DNA from: Fistularia commersonii
Taxonomy: Eukaryota; Chordata; Actinopteri; Syngnathiformes; Fistulariidae
Reading direction: 5' to 3'
Length of the DNA stretch: 64,000 nt
Assembly (NCBI GenBank): GCA_037954325.1
Contig: JBBMNZ010000007.1
Location: forward strand, 17,744,001 to 17,808,000
The notes below the pieces were generated by a model. That model saw nothing but the letters and a program-made list of their open reading frames with translations. It did not search any database and had not been told where the DNA came from. The translations under genes and the position numbers were made by a program. Positions 1 to 48,876 of the stretch are shown one piece after another. The number at the start of each line of letters is the position of its first letter. Within the stretch, counting starts at the first letter, position 1.

Positions 1-954
1 TTCTGCAATCTTTCCTTCTCACACCACAGCGGTGACCTCATTCTGGACATGTCTGACTTGGACCGATTGTGCGACCGCACGTCAGCGACATCGCCCAAAC
101 TCCCACAACCGGCTGTGCTCACCGCGGCCTTGATGGAGTTCCGGCAGACCGTCTGGCTTACTGGTTCCAGCACGTGAAGGTGCTTTTTCCACCCACGTGG
201 AATCGTCTTGGATGATGCCCCGTTATCACTGCACTGGACTGGTCCACAAGGCGAGTCTTGCAGCTGTACAGTAAATACGCTGCCCACAAACAGCTTCTGT
301 TCCAGGGGTACGATCTGTCTGCTGTGGAGCAGGCAGTTACCAGGCAGTTATCTGTCCAGAGTGCCCGCAAACGGTGCCAGGGGACGTGTGCTGCGGTGGC
401 CGAAATCAGCGCCCAGAGACAAAGGCAGGACCGGCTTCTGCTTTTTCCACCAGCAGTTCAGCAGCAAGGCGGCCGCCGCGTCCCGCCGTGCTCTTTCAAG
501 GCGCCGAGGAGATCCAAGGCCGGCGCTCGAGTCGCAGCTTTGGACACCGGCGGACTGCTCTTCATCAAGGACTCAAGGTCAGGATTCTTGGTTTCTGGCG
601 GACTCGCAAAAGAGCCTGCATTCTCCGATTCGTCATATTACGACATTCGGCTCGAGGTCGGTGTCTGTTTTTTTCCACATCTGCCATTTTGTGTGGGATT
701 TTGTGATCTCCTCCATCACTGCCCCCATCATCTGCACAGACTTTTTGTGCGTGAATAGTCTGCTCGCGGACGTGTCGAGCCGCCATTTAATTGATGTTGT
801 CTTTTCCCACTTTTCTGTGTGTGACAGGAGGCGTTGGGCTGCTAGCACATGCTAACTTTTTAGCATCGGAGGATGTTTTGTAACATTTGCCAGTGGATTT
901 TCCGTTGCTCACTACACCCGCCTTTTCCACCGTGGTTACTTAACACGGTGTTAG
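1..954 (+). other. Unassigned GC-rich stretch 5' of the gypsy fragment, possibly degraded gag/pol
   Basis: Base composition is like the adjacent RT fragment and unlike the AT-rich flank after 1.86 kb. The first 170 bases are open, with MSDLDRLCDRTSATSPKLPQ and then LTAALMEFRQTVWLTGSS, which loosely resembles the start of a fish gypsy gag but is not diagnostic. The rest has short overlapping frames only. Continuity with the RT block suggests one damaged element entering from the left edge. Confidence 0.35.
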
Positions 955-1715
955 GCATTTCATCTCCATGATGGGGACATACATATTGGTGGTTAGCCTG
1001 TCGGCTGAAGAGCGCCTGGAACACCTGAAACAGGTTTTCCGTCGTCTGGACAACACAGCCTCATAGTCAACCCGGCCAGTTCGGACTGCCGGTGATTGAC
1101 TTCTTGGGCCATCGCATTTTTCCACAAGGCGCTGTCCAATTTCCTTCAAAGGAACAGGTGGTGGCGGAATTTCCCCACCCGGCCTCTGTCAAGGCATTGC
1201 AGGAGTTCTTGGGCATGATGAACTTTTACAAGTGTTTCCTCTCTCGCGCTGCCTACCTCCTTGGGCCACTTTATGGGGCTCTGCAGCTTAAGAGGGTAGG
1301 CGACCCTTTTGCCTGGACCCCCAAATGGGTCAAGACCTTTAACAGGACTAAGCGCACTCTGGCTAATGCAGCCCTCCTGGCCCATCCCACTCCCATGGCT
1401 ACCAAAGCTTTGACGACAGACGCATCTGACATAGCCTTGGAGGTGGTGGTTGAACAGCTTGTGGTGAATGCATGGCAACCACTCCCTTTTTCTTAACCGT
1501 TAGCTGCGAGATAGCGAGTGCAAGTACAGCGTTTTTCACAAGGAGTTGCTGGACCTGCACCTAGCAACCCGTCATTTCAGGTTCCTGGTGGAAGGCCGCT
1601 CTTTCATGGCTTATGTGGACCACAAACCGCTGACTTTTGCCATGTCCAAGGTGACTGAGCCCTGGCCTGCTCGTCAGCAGCGCCACCTCGCAGCTATTTC
1701 TGAGTTCATGCGACG
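955..1715 (+). pseudogene. Ty3/gypsy retrotransposon fragment: reverse transcriptase end and RNase H
   Basis: Seen: an RT thumb/connection block (SAEERLEHLKQVFRRLD, then IDFLGHRIFPQGAVQFPSKE, LQEFLGMMNFYKCFLSRAA, LYGALQLKR), followed by the RNase H start (ALTTDASDIALEVVVEQ) and, after a stop, YSVFHKELLDLHLATRHFRF, FMAYVDHKPLTFAM and RQQRHLAAISEF. These are typical Ty3/gypsy (Metaviridae) landmarks. The frame is broken: one stop after LPFS near 1496 and frame changes before the FLGH block. The usual continuation into the integrase linker is lost after about 1715. It is a dead, truncated fragment downstream of pmepa1. No LTR was recognised. Confidence 0.88.
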
Positions 1716-1859
1716 GGAAGAGCGAGCAGGCGCCGCAAGACGGTGGATCAGGCCGATGGTGGATCAGGCTAAAACTGTTGAGGCAGAGGAGAGATTACCA
1801 GAAAACACAGATCAAATTGTCATCATATCCCGAAGCCAGAACTTGCGAAGTCTCTGATA

Positions 1860-4800
1860 TAAACTGAGAACAACTATGCAGCAATGGTAAATACACCGGG
1901 CCAAATCAAATACCAGACCCAAAAATAACTTGCTGAGTCTCTAATGAAAGCAGAAAGCAAAGAGCAGCAAGGACATATACTCGACAAGATGAAACCAACC
2001 GTTCTCCAACATATGATGAGACGTACTTACATATAGGAGGCGGTCAGCACCGTTACCACATGAAAGGGGAACACATAATCGATAAACAAAAAAAAGATAA
2101 AATCGGTTTCGTGAGATTTCTATCCTATTACGCTTCTGACAACTTCCTGTTTGAATTATGAACAAAATCAACTTTATCAGTGAAGAACTGATGCATTTCA
2201 GCATTGTTGTGCCAATAAAACACCACAAATTCAATAAAGAAAAAAAGAGAAAAACATGAGGCGAGAGGATATTTATAAAACGTTTATTTATTTTTTTTAA
2301 ATCGAAGGCTAACTGAAATGTGTCCGATTCATACCATGTTCTGTGACAACAAATATAATCCGATCTCCTCTGTTGGTAACAAACAGAGAGGAAAGTAACA
2401 ATAAAACAAACCCATCAACACATACACCATCTTATAAATTAAGAACGGTTTTAATACACAAACAAGCCATCGTTATCATTGAGAGTAAGTACGGCTGTAA
2501 ATACGTGTGTCAGCCATGCCCGAATGGAAACAACATCCTGCACTCTGGAGCGCCGTGTTGATGAAGAAACTCAAAGTTCAGGGAAGCAATTTTCTACATG
2601 AACAGGCTGCGACTCCTTCGCCGCCGCGCTTCAACCAGGGCTCGACTGACTCGTTGGGCACACGACCCCATCGGTTTATACCGGGCTCTCGCATTCTGTT
2701 TTCGACAAACCGAAATCAGACGACTTTCAAATGTCAAACATTAACCCCCATGCGGCGAGACCTTGTTTTGGCATTAGTGGATTTGACTCCAGATGTTCAG
2801 ATTTTTTCTTACTTTCCAGCTGAAATGTAAGGTTTTGCATTAAATCATTATTTCTAAACATAGAATTTTTTTAACCTTAAATTGAAGTTTTTTCGTGATC
2901 TTTAATTTTTTTCGACCAATCAACACAGCACAACACTGATTTCAAACTAGAGAAATTTATGTTTTTTAAATACATGTTCTACTGTTTCTCTTGACAGTGT
3001 TTTAGTCGTCATTTTTCAGCATCGGACGTTTTTGAACTGTTAAATATTGACATAAGCCCTTGTGTCAGTCTGGCCCTGGTTGTAAATTATATTTTTGTGC
3101 GCGGCTGCTTGAAAGAACCCTGATCAGAACCAAAGAGTCTCACTTGTCACATGCTTGTAGGATAAAATTCACCAGCGGAGGATGATTACAATAGTCACAC
3201 CTGACGCTTCCTGCGCAACACCGAGGCAGATATAAACACACACAAACACACGTACGTACTGCAACCAAAAGAAGAGCGTTTCCGTATATTTTCTTCAACA
3301 CTGTCATAGGAATAGGCGCCATGCAGCACTGATTCAAGAAGCAACACAACAATGCAGAATGAGCAGAAACACAAAGAAGGGAAACAGTTTTCTCCGCAGT
3401 TTGTCTCTGGGCTGAAGTGTTTCATTTTTTTTTTTTTTTTTTTGTCCTCTTCTTATTTCATACGTTCTATAATTTGCTGAACTGTAAAACAACCCAAAGA
3501 TTTGCAATGAAAGCTGTATCCCCCCCACCAAACAAAAATGAAAATATAAAGACAGAAAAGGTCCAGTCAGGTGTGACTTTTTCCAGCTGCAAGCAATTGG
3601 AAGAGACTTTCTTTGGAAATACCCTCAAATTATTCCAAGGGCAGAAGAATGGAAGTTCTTTTCAGGAAGCCAGACACCTGGACATATCCAACACGAAAAT
3701 CTCAATTTGCTTTTTTTGTTGTTTTTCTTTAAGTTACAATAGCCTCAAATTGTGTTCCAGTAAATATCCTTGAGTGTTTTCTTTTTTTAAAGTATTTATT
3801 TAACTAACTTTAGGTGAGAAACACAGATGTGATGGGATAGATTTCTGTGCCTCATTCTGTCATGAAATAAATAATCCTTGGAAAAAAACCCTAATGGAAC
3901 TCGGTCACTGTTTTCTTTCGGAAAGATGATGAATTACAATTTACAATTAATTTTGAATTTCTGTGTCAATGCAATCCCTATGGAGCACAGCATCTGCGAC
4001 CAGTGACTTATCCTCTTTCTAAAAGATTCAATACCCAAATTTGTCATTATGGAAGCTGTCTCATCCCAAGTAATGATATTTTTTTCAATGATACTGATTT
4101 TCTATATTTTATAAAAAAACGTTACTTTACATGTAAATAATGCAAATGTGAATCTTGTCTCTATTGGTTGGTCTCAAACACATTCAGACTTTACTTGACT
4201 ACATATTACACAAAGGAAAGTGTTGGATTTGTAGTTTTATTCCAAAACAATCGGCGAGCTTCCGTACTTCATTGTCTCAATCCCGTCCAAGTGTCAGACC
4301 GCATCGGCGAGGAACGTTGTCAAGGTTTCTGGAGGGAGTCTCGTCTGAATCGGACACCAGAAGGCACACGTGAGGACTTAGGGTCCGACCAGGAGACGGT
4401 ATGATTGGGGAGGGGGCATTGTGCACAACCTGCAACCTGAAAAGAAGGCGGTCGGACTAAAACCTGTTGCACGGAGCGAACCAGGACTTTTTTTTTTTTA
4501 TTCCCACGATCAACTCAGTGTTTTCTCTCCAGAAGAAGCTCACGTTAGTCTGGAAAAAATGGCACTTAAAAAGCAGAAGTACATGTTGTATTTACATGCT
4601 GTCCCTTCAGTGAGCTGCAGCTTATGTGTTAGGTAGTTTCACACTCTCAAAAACAATTAAAAAAATTCTTGTTGTGGAATCGATGGAAAAATGACTTTTT
4701 TTCTCTTTTTTTTCTTTCAAAGGGAAGAAATAATAAAAACATCAGCATCAATAAAAACTTACATTGAACACACTACGTTAAAATTGGACTAATATTATCA

Positions 4801-5187
4801 AAAAGGCAAATAGTAGGTGTATTGCAACGCTCTCTGCGGCATCACTAGCAAAAAAACAAACATCTAAATTCATCATCAGTCTCATCATCATCATCAGCAT
4901 CAACAACTGAGACAGAGAAAAAGAATGTCCAAGGATGATTGACAGCCTGGACAAGCATTTCTCATCCCCAGACCCTCGTCTCAGAATATGCAGGCACACT
5001 TGTACGACATAGCAACAATAATCAAAAATGAACGTTTCCACGGGGACCTAAGCAGCCAATGGCAGCGACGGTAAGCCTGAATGGAGCTCTGTCATTGGTT
5101 AGCAAGCATCTCTGGGGGACAGGAAGAGCATGTCGAGACAGGAAGAGGAAAGTGGCAGACGAAATAGAGGACAGGTAGGGGGTGGCC

Positions 5188-5220
<33 letters not shown>

Positions 5221-6486
5221 GAACAGGAAAATCAACATGAATAAATGAAAGTGCACCTGTGTGTACGGAGCGTCTTTGTTTAGTCTCCTTTCTCCAGTGT
5301 GTTTAGTTTTTGTCTAGACAGCTGGAGGTCTTTCCCAGGGCAAGTCAACGCAAGCACACACACATGCACACAAATACACACACACACATACATACACGCA
5401 GCACTGGGAAAACACACTGTGCCGTGTTAGCTAATATGCTCAGCAACAGCTACAAGAGAAACTTGCAAAGCCAAATCAAACAGATTCATATTATCACTGT
5501 CCCCCTGCTTCTCTCTGTGTCTGGAGCTGAAGGTTCAATCATAACAAATATTCTCTCCAATGTCTTGAGAGGTCAAGATTATTTTTCACAAATCCGTCTC
5601 AACACACAGCTCACATGCAAGGAGAGCGTTGCAAGAGATCATTGTAAAGTTCTCCGAAAACACAGATTCTCTACTGGAGGGAAAACTAAGCCTAAAACCA
5701 CAACCCTGCTTTAAAAGTTCATTTAAAGTTAATAAGGGAGAAGGTTTTAGCCATTTACCATGAAGGATATTTGTTTTTCAAGAGATCTTTCATCAACCTG
5801 CAAGTCACTTTCACATTCATTCCTTGTGAAAAGGCTGATTAGAATTTCTCGGTTTTGGGTGGTTTCACATGAATTATGCAGCCTGCTGCTCAACACCAGT
5901 GGTTGCAGTTTATGTTGGCTTGGGATTACAGAGCCCTCTGTTGGCCATAGCCACAATAATAGTTAGTGATTAAAAGAGAATTTATTAAAATCTCCTTTAT
6001 GTCTAGTCCCTTATCACTGGGTCACATATCACTTTGTTGTGACCAGTGATGCTGGTCATATCTTGGCGCTACATACTTGTCTTGTAAAGCACAAAAAAAA
6101 AACCCACACAGCACATAAAAAAATAAACTAGAATGAGAAATATTCAATCACTTAACTTAGCTACATCCTCAACCACCTTTACTTGCTTCTAACAAGGTTC
6201 TCTTTATTTTCTAAAAAAGGTTTTTTTAGTACATTGCAACCAAGACAAACTCTATTCACTTACTTAACATCTAAATGCTACCTTTGCTACCTAAATTCCC
6301 AATGGTCAATATCTCCAAAAAAATGGCACCTAGTATAAAAAAGGCAAAATAGCAAAATTGAAGAAAAAAGTTGGATTCATTATCAAAACATTACTTTCAA
6401 GTCTGGGCCTTAAAGACAAACTAGAAAGTTTGTCTTTAAGGCTGTCAAGTTTTATAGCAGTTTGTTTATTTCTGTGTCTGCATAAG

Positions 6487-6525
<39 letters not shown>

Positions 6526-9100
6526 TTATTAGTAGCCACCCCCTCCAGTCTGTATTGGAATGGTCAGCCAGCGCAGGTTTTATTTTTTTCCTTCAAACAA
6601 GACTCCAATCGATCCCTCGCTCCTAAACTTGCCATGAGTGGCAGGAAGTTCTGCCCCGATCAGAGCCCATCCAGACTTCTCGTACCCGCTGCGAACCCTC
6701 TGCTGCAGGAAAACCAAACCGCTCTAGATTTAAAAAGGATCCTGTCAGTGCTTCTGCTGGTAAGCAGGCATATGATGTCACCACAAGGTCAAAGGTGACT
6801 CATCCATTCGAGTGCTTCATGATATGATTTCCTATTGAGTACCCGTTAAGTAAAAATTGAGGCGACAAATGACTTGATTATTCGCCACGTTTTTGTCTTT
6901 TTATTCTTGCATTTTTTATTTTTGCAAATATCATGGATAGATATTCATCCTTTTCAATTGAATTTTATTTTTCAAGTACCAATTTCATTAAACACATATT
7001 GCTGGTATTCACATTACATTACAATTCAATATTCTGCCTGATGGAAATGTTTCCTAATTAATGGATTCCTAATTAAGATTTTTTTAGTTATATCAAAATA
7101 TGATGCCAAATCAATTAAAACCGGAACACATTTATATTTGTTATGCTTGTCGATATTAAGAAATATGAGTTTTATGCCTAAGATGTGGTGGACATGATCT
7201 TAATTTTAAACTAAAGTGGTTGGTTAGTGACCTCCTTTTTCAACAGAATGACCTTTAACACAGGGGATTTATTAGAAAAGAAAGAATTACTTTGTAAATA
7301 ATGCTAAAAGAAAAAAAAAAAGATTTATTTTTGGCTTTCTAATTCCCTTTTTGCCATCATCCAACAGTTTCAGAAAGTTTTGTTTGCAGTTTGGTTTGTC
7401 CTGTAGAGGGCGCTGTTGCATAAAGTCTGGACACTAGAGGGCGTTGGATTTGTTAGGGCTTGTGATTCCTTGAAAAGTTCGGGAATCAAAAACGGAAGAT
7501 TCTTGATTAATTGAAAGCAGCATTTAGCAGTAAAAAAATGGGGAAAGGAGACTGAATTTTCTAAACGCCTGATTTTAAAAAACCTAAAACGTCTCCGTAA
7601 CTGCATTTTCAAAGAGGTAAAACAAGACAGGTTGTTTTTAACACTCGTGTCACTTTTCAACACTTCAGCGTGTCTTGTTTGCAACAACCTGGCTCGAGTC
7701 AAAGAGTTTTAATCTACACCAAAAGGAGGGAACAACCATCACTGAAAGAAAATCGCAAATTGGTCTGAAAGGTCTGAATGAAATGGGAAAACATCTAATT
7801 TGAATTTGGGCATATTTTTAATGTTAACTGTAAACTGTTGGACATAAAGGATGGTCCCATACTGTTAAAAGGCAATGAAGGATTTTCGCCATATACATTT
7901 AGTAATTAATGATAATAAATAAATCAGGGTGGAACGATGGACGCTACATCTGACGGAATTTTGGTTATTTTGTGAAAAAAACAAACAGCTAATCCCTCCC
8001 TTGGTTGCATTTTAACCCTTTGCGTATTTTGTGAAGTATGGATGTTTGATTTGGAGAAACATAACACAAGAGAATTTGACCGCAAAGTCACGACTGGAGG
8101 CCCGCGCTGGCTGACGGATTGTTTGTCTCGTTCCTGTGGCAGTAAAGTGCTCAGAGACACCAAAAGGAGACGGCGAACAGCTACCAGAGGGCTGTTTGAG
8201 GATATCATCAGAACCGTCGAGTTTGTTTTGAGAAGGCAGAGATTCCGGGAGCGGCAGCAGAGCACAGTCCAACGATCGAACGCTTAGAGCCTATAAGGCA
8301 ACCTTGCTTCCTTCCTGAGTGCACTACAGCGGGGACGGCACTGGTTCTGCATCATTTTTTCCCTTATCTCTGATTCTATGCATTGGACTAATCCTAAAAC
8401 TAACAATCAAATGTAAACAAAGGAAAATAACAACAACTGCAGATTAAAACTACATCCTATTTTTTCTGAAACTTCTGTTACATGGCATCGTCCTGATTAG
8501 CTAAGACGTTGCTTCGATGTGACAAAGTGTGATTGACACGCTGTGCTTGACTGGCTTGGTCGAGGTAGTGACAGCCTACTTTGGGATCGGCAAACCATTT
8601 GGCCGATGAGATGAAGTGATGAGAGATGCTACAAGAAGAGTTTCTGATTGGGCCCACAAGGCTGGCGCTGACTCGTGGTTGGCTAACAGGACTCGGATTT
8701 TTGCATATACATGGGCTTTCTTTTCTCTGCTGTTGTTTGGATGAATGGTGCGGTCGAGGTTGTTCCGAGTCCGTCGTACCTGGGTTGGATCCTGCTCTGT
8801 GATAAGTCGCTATGATACCGGCTGCCATGTGCATCGCTGCTTCCAAAATAAACCCTCTGGTGTGTCCGCGTCGCTCTCATTTACGTTCAAGCTGCTAATA
8901 GACAGAGCTCCTTCACAATAAAGTCTCTCTCACATGTCCCATCTGCGCATACTAAAAAATAGTGCAATTATTTTTAGCAATTTTATAAATAACTCTAAAT
9001 TCGTGCTTTTAAGTTCACTCCCGCATTGCGTACATGGGCATATACACTCTATCTTCAACATGCCACCATGTGCGCAGCAAAATGTTCACCGTGTAACATG
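1860..9100. other. Downstream flank / possible pmepa1 3' UTR; no gene seen
   Basis: AT-rich non-coding DNA. It contains short CA/GT tracts (5191-5218, 6486-6525), poly-T runs (about 3425-3442), a perfect hairpin at 6408-6441 and CTCF-like motifs near 7.4 kb. Open frames here are short and show no domain. The 3' end of pmepa1 mRNA must lie below 10,363, but which of the many minus-strand AATAAA signals is used cannot be told. Confidence 0.6.
6408..6441. repeat. Perfect 14-bp inverted repeat with 6-nt loop
   Basis: CCTTAAAGACAAAC, loop TAGAAA, GTTTGTCTTTAAGG. The flanking G/C at 6407/6442 adds a fifteenth pair. It could fold as a hairpin in DNA or RNA. No T-run follows, so it is not a typical bacterial-style terminator, and it is too short for an ordinary pre-miRNA. 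Confidence 0.85.
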
Positions 9101-9107
9101 TCTGTGG

Positions 9108-9345
9108 AGGTTCTCAGTCATCCAAGCCATAGTGAATTATTGTCGAAATGTTCTCGTTGTGGCAACTGGACTTGAATTTCTTCACTTGAAGAAATTCAAA
9201 TTCACCCCTCATCCGAGAGGCTTCTTGGATTCAGAACCGAGAGGCTTCTTCTGGAGAAGTCTCTTGGATGAGGGGTGAAACATCTTCAAGCGAAGAAATT
9301 CAAGTCCAGCTGCCAGATTTCGACAGAAGTTCACTGTGGATGCTG
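9108..9345. mobile_element. Foldback repeat: two inverted copies of a common teleost dispersed repeat end
   Basis: The left arm 9131-9232 (AGTGAATTATTGTCGAAATG, then GGACTTGAATTTCTTC and CACCCCTCATCCGAGAGG) is mirrored by 9335-9243 on the other strand (AGTGAACTTCTGTCGAAATC, then GGACTTGAATTTCTTC and CACCCCTCATCCAAGAGA). The motif TTGAATTTCTTCGCTTGAAG followed by CACC(T/C)CTCATCC is one I recognise as abundant in fish genomes, possibly from the 3' part of Penelope-like or related retroelements. The family label is uncertain; the inverted structure is direct. Confidence 0.75.
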
Positions 9346-10320
9346 GCCACCCAACAAGGTTACGGACGTTTCCATTTTTTTCTCTAAATCTAATGAACAT
9401 ATAAAAGAAAACAAACAGCAAAATAAAGAACTGATTAGAATCCAAGTTTAGAAAAATACCACTTTTCTCTCTAATTTCTTGGTAATATTGCATTTTTTTT
9501 TCTCTTTTTCTGCGGTGAACAGTCTTGAACTTTGTGCAAACCTCTTTTTTAGAAAACCTAACATTTTAAGATTTAAGCGACAACTCCTGCATGCGTTGGT
9601 CGATATTAAGGCAGAACATTTAGCTCAAAGATTTTTTTAGACTTGTGCCAGAACCGGTAAGCTAACTATACCTACATCTAAAACTGTGGGGATGTTGTAG
9701 CGCTCCCACTAACGTGTCCCGGGAATGCAGCTAAAGTCTGGCGCAGAAGTCGCCGCCAATGTCGGGCTGCTCTGTCAAGAAAGCAGATAAATGGAATCAA
9801 AAGCAGAGACAAAAGGGGAGGCGGGATTATCACTGGAGAAAAAAACAAAACAAAACAAAGAAAAAACAGGAAATATGGAGAAGATTGCAACATTTCGCCA
9901 TTCGTTTGGCTGCAGAAAGACAAACAACCAAAAGTATCTATAGAAATAAACAGAAAAAGTAAATACTTATAATGACAGAAGACAAAGTGATAAGATCAGT
10001 CTGATGGAGTTGGAGGGGGTTCAAAAGGATGATCGACACTTCCGTCCCCATCTTCCCTTCCCACCATCCGCCCTATTTTGCCATGTTAATCTCCAAGGCG
10101 TGTAACCAGACGTTCTCTTCGGGAGCTACGGTCATCACCTGGTAAGCTTTCTGCTGTGAGGCCCCGTGGCGCAAGGGGCAGGGGACTGCAGGTGGGCAGG
10201 GCCTAAGTTGACCACATGTAAGCTACAACTACAACAAACGTGAGACACCAGCCCATTCTAGTTGGAGTTTAGCATCAACCATGATTGCTAGACATCTGTT
10301 ACTGACCATCGTGTTGTTGT

Positions 10321-10326
10321 TTTATT
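10321..10326 (-). promoter_or_regulatory. Nearest minus-strand AATAAA after the pmepa1 stop
   Basis: TTTATT on the plus strand gives AATAAA about 40 nt past the stop codon. This is the first canonical poly(A) signal in the 3' UTR. Known PMEPA1 mRNAs have long 3' UTRs, so this proximal signal is probably weak or unused. Confidence 0.25.
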
Positions 10327-10362
10327 TTCCAGGCGGCTGGGCAGAAAAGGGCAGCAGTACTG

Positions 10363-46936
<36,574 letters not shown>

Positions 46937-46940
46937 CTAA

Positions 46941-47220
46941 AGGCTCCTCGAACGACGAGCGAGACGGGCACCCCCCCTGCGCCCGGAGGGGAGGCTCGGC
47001 CGGCCGGCCAGCCGGGCGGGCGACAGGCGGAAAGACGGAGGAACCGGAGGAAACAAGCCCCCAACTCTCTCCACAGCGGGGGCGCAGATCTTATATCCTC
47101 TCTTCTCTTCTGACTCCCCGTCTTTTCCCCTCGCTGGTCCGGCCGTCCTCCTTCTGGGTCGGTTCTCCCCTCCTCCTCCTGACCCCGGTCCCCCCTCTTC
47201 CTTCTCTTCCGCCTCCTCCG
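46941..47220 (-). promoter_or_regulatory. Candidate pmepa1 promoter and 5' UTR (GC/CpG-rich, TATA-like box)
   Basis: Immediately upstream of the start codon, the minus strand is rich in CpG and in GGCCGGCC-type runs. A TATAAG sits at 47095-47090 in the context GAGGATATAAGATCTGCGCC. If used, transcription would start near 47,060, giving a 5' UTR of roughly 125 nt. The assignment is inferred from position and composition only; no start-site data can be read from sequence. CpG richness continues into the first part of intron 1 (about 46,200-46,760). Confidence 0.4.

Positions 47221-47308
<88 letters not shown>
47221..47308. repeat. (TATC)22 / (GATA)22 tetranucleotide microsatellite
   Basis: A perfect TATC tract of 88 bp, 22 units, lies about 285-370 bp upstream of the pmepa1 start codon. 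On the gene's strand it reads as tandem GATA. It sits just upstream of the TATA-like box and is probably polymorphic in length. Confidence 0.97.
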
Positions 47309-47938
47309 GGCGGACCGGTGAGCACTAGTTTACCGACTGTCAACTTGTTTAAACGTCCGGTTCCGTTCCTCTTTTTTCTCCTTCTTGTTCTCCTTGAACC
47401 CGTGAATCATTAGCTTGTTCCGTGTTTTCCGCCGTCTGACCGGAGACTCAACTGCCGGCGGACGTCTCCCGGTTTCCTCTCTCTCTCTCTCTCTCTCTCT
47501 CACTTTCTCTCCCTCCCTCCGGTCTCCCCGGGGACTTCTCGGTGACTCCCTCTCTCTCTCTCTCTCTCCCTTTTCTCCTGTCTCGCCGTGGGTCTGTGAT
47601 TTCCAGTTTCCACGGTGTTTCTGCCACATCACTTTATGTCTGCCAGACAGGAGAGGAAGGAAGAAAAGGAAAATATGGAAGCATTAGGTTTGAACAAAGT
47701 CTTGATCAAACTCCATTCTGTCACAAAACCATTAATAATAATAATTATTATTATTATCATTATTAGAAGTGGTAGTATTAGTGGTGGCAATAGAAATACT
47801 ATTAGTAAAATTAATATTATTCAAATACAACTTCACCAATTGGAGGTATACTCTTTGGTGTATACTAGTTATTAAACTTGGGGAAAGAATATTTGCCTCA
47901 CAGGAGCTTTTTTCCTCATGGGAATAATATAATTACTT

Positions 47939-47988
<50 letters not shown>

Positions 47989-48833
47989 ACTGTCTTGTGG
48001 GAATAAAATATTTTCTTTTGATTCTTACCTCAGACATTCAAGATAATTGTTGAATTATACTGTGCAAACAGATCGTTTTGCTTCACGTACGAGACCCTTT
48101 CATGTGGAAGTCGCATTATGATCGCATTATGAAATTAAATAATTGTCTTATGTGTAAATGTATAACTCTTGTGGAGATCATCTACATTACCTTAGTTGAG
48201 TAACATGTCGCCAAGAGATATGTATATTAATATGTTTAATAATGATTATGTGCAAAAGAAGATATTTTTGTGTGTACAATATGCTTTTAGAATGATTATT
48301 TTGTACGTATAAGCTATTTATCTTGTGGGAAAAAGATAGAAACTGCACATAAGCAAGTCATTTATTCGAGCATTGCCCATGTTAGGTCATATCTTGTGGG
48401 TTAATAGGCTTCTTTGAAAAAAAGGATTCGGATCACCTTTCAGAACCTTTGGGACTAAATATACAGACGCATCTATATTTTTTGTCTTGAAATGAAATGA
48501 AACCCCTCCTCATTTTGCTCTTTGAGACATATTGTAAAGTTTTTTGACTTTTTACTTTGAAATAGTGATATCATATGAAAAAGAAAACTCTGGATTACAC
48601 CAGAATATTTTTTGCAAAATGTTCAAGACATTTACTGTTCATCTTTTTAGGGGACCATTAATATCTCATTTTACAGATATTTAAAAAATCCAGTGAAAAG
48701 ACTCAACCTAACAGCAATGATTTTGAAACAGCATTTCCACCATTATGTTGTTTCAACTCACAATAAAGGTTACTTTTAGAAATATAAATCCATCACAATA
48801 TGTTATCGGCTTACCAGCAATGTTTTCTATTTG

Positions 48834-48876
<43 letters not shown>

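Noticed and set aside
208..855. 215-codon plus-strand frame
   Set aside because: It overlaps two other long frames in GC-rich DNA and has no recognised domain; likely degraded retroelement sequence.
8480..8940. Possible solo LTR (AATAAA-containing segment ending CACATGT)
   Set aside because: No paired copy, no TG...CA ends with target duplication could be defined.
10150..10200. tRNA-like segment (CCCGTGGCGCAAGGGGCAGG)
   Set aside because: Has an A-box-like stretch but no convincing B box, anticodon arm or acceptor pairing; at most a SINE scrap.
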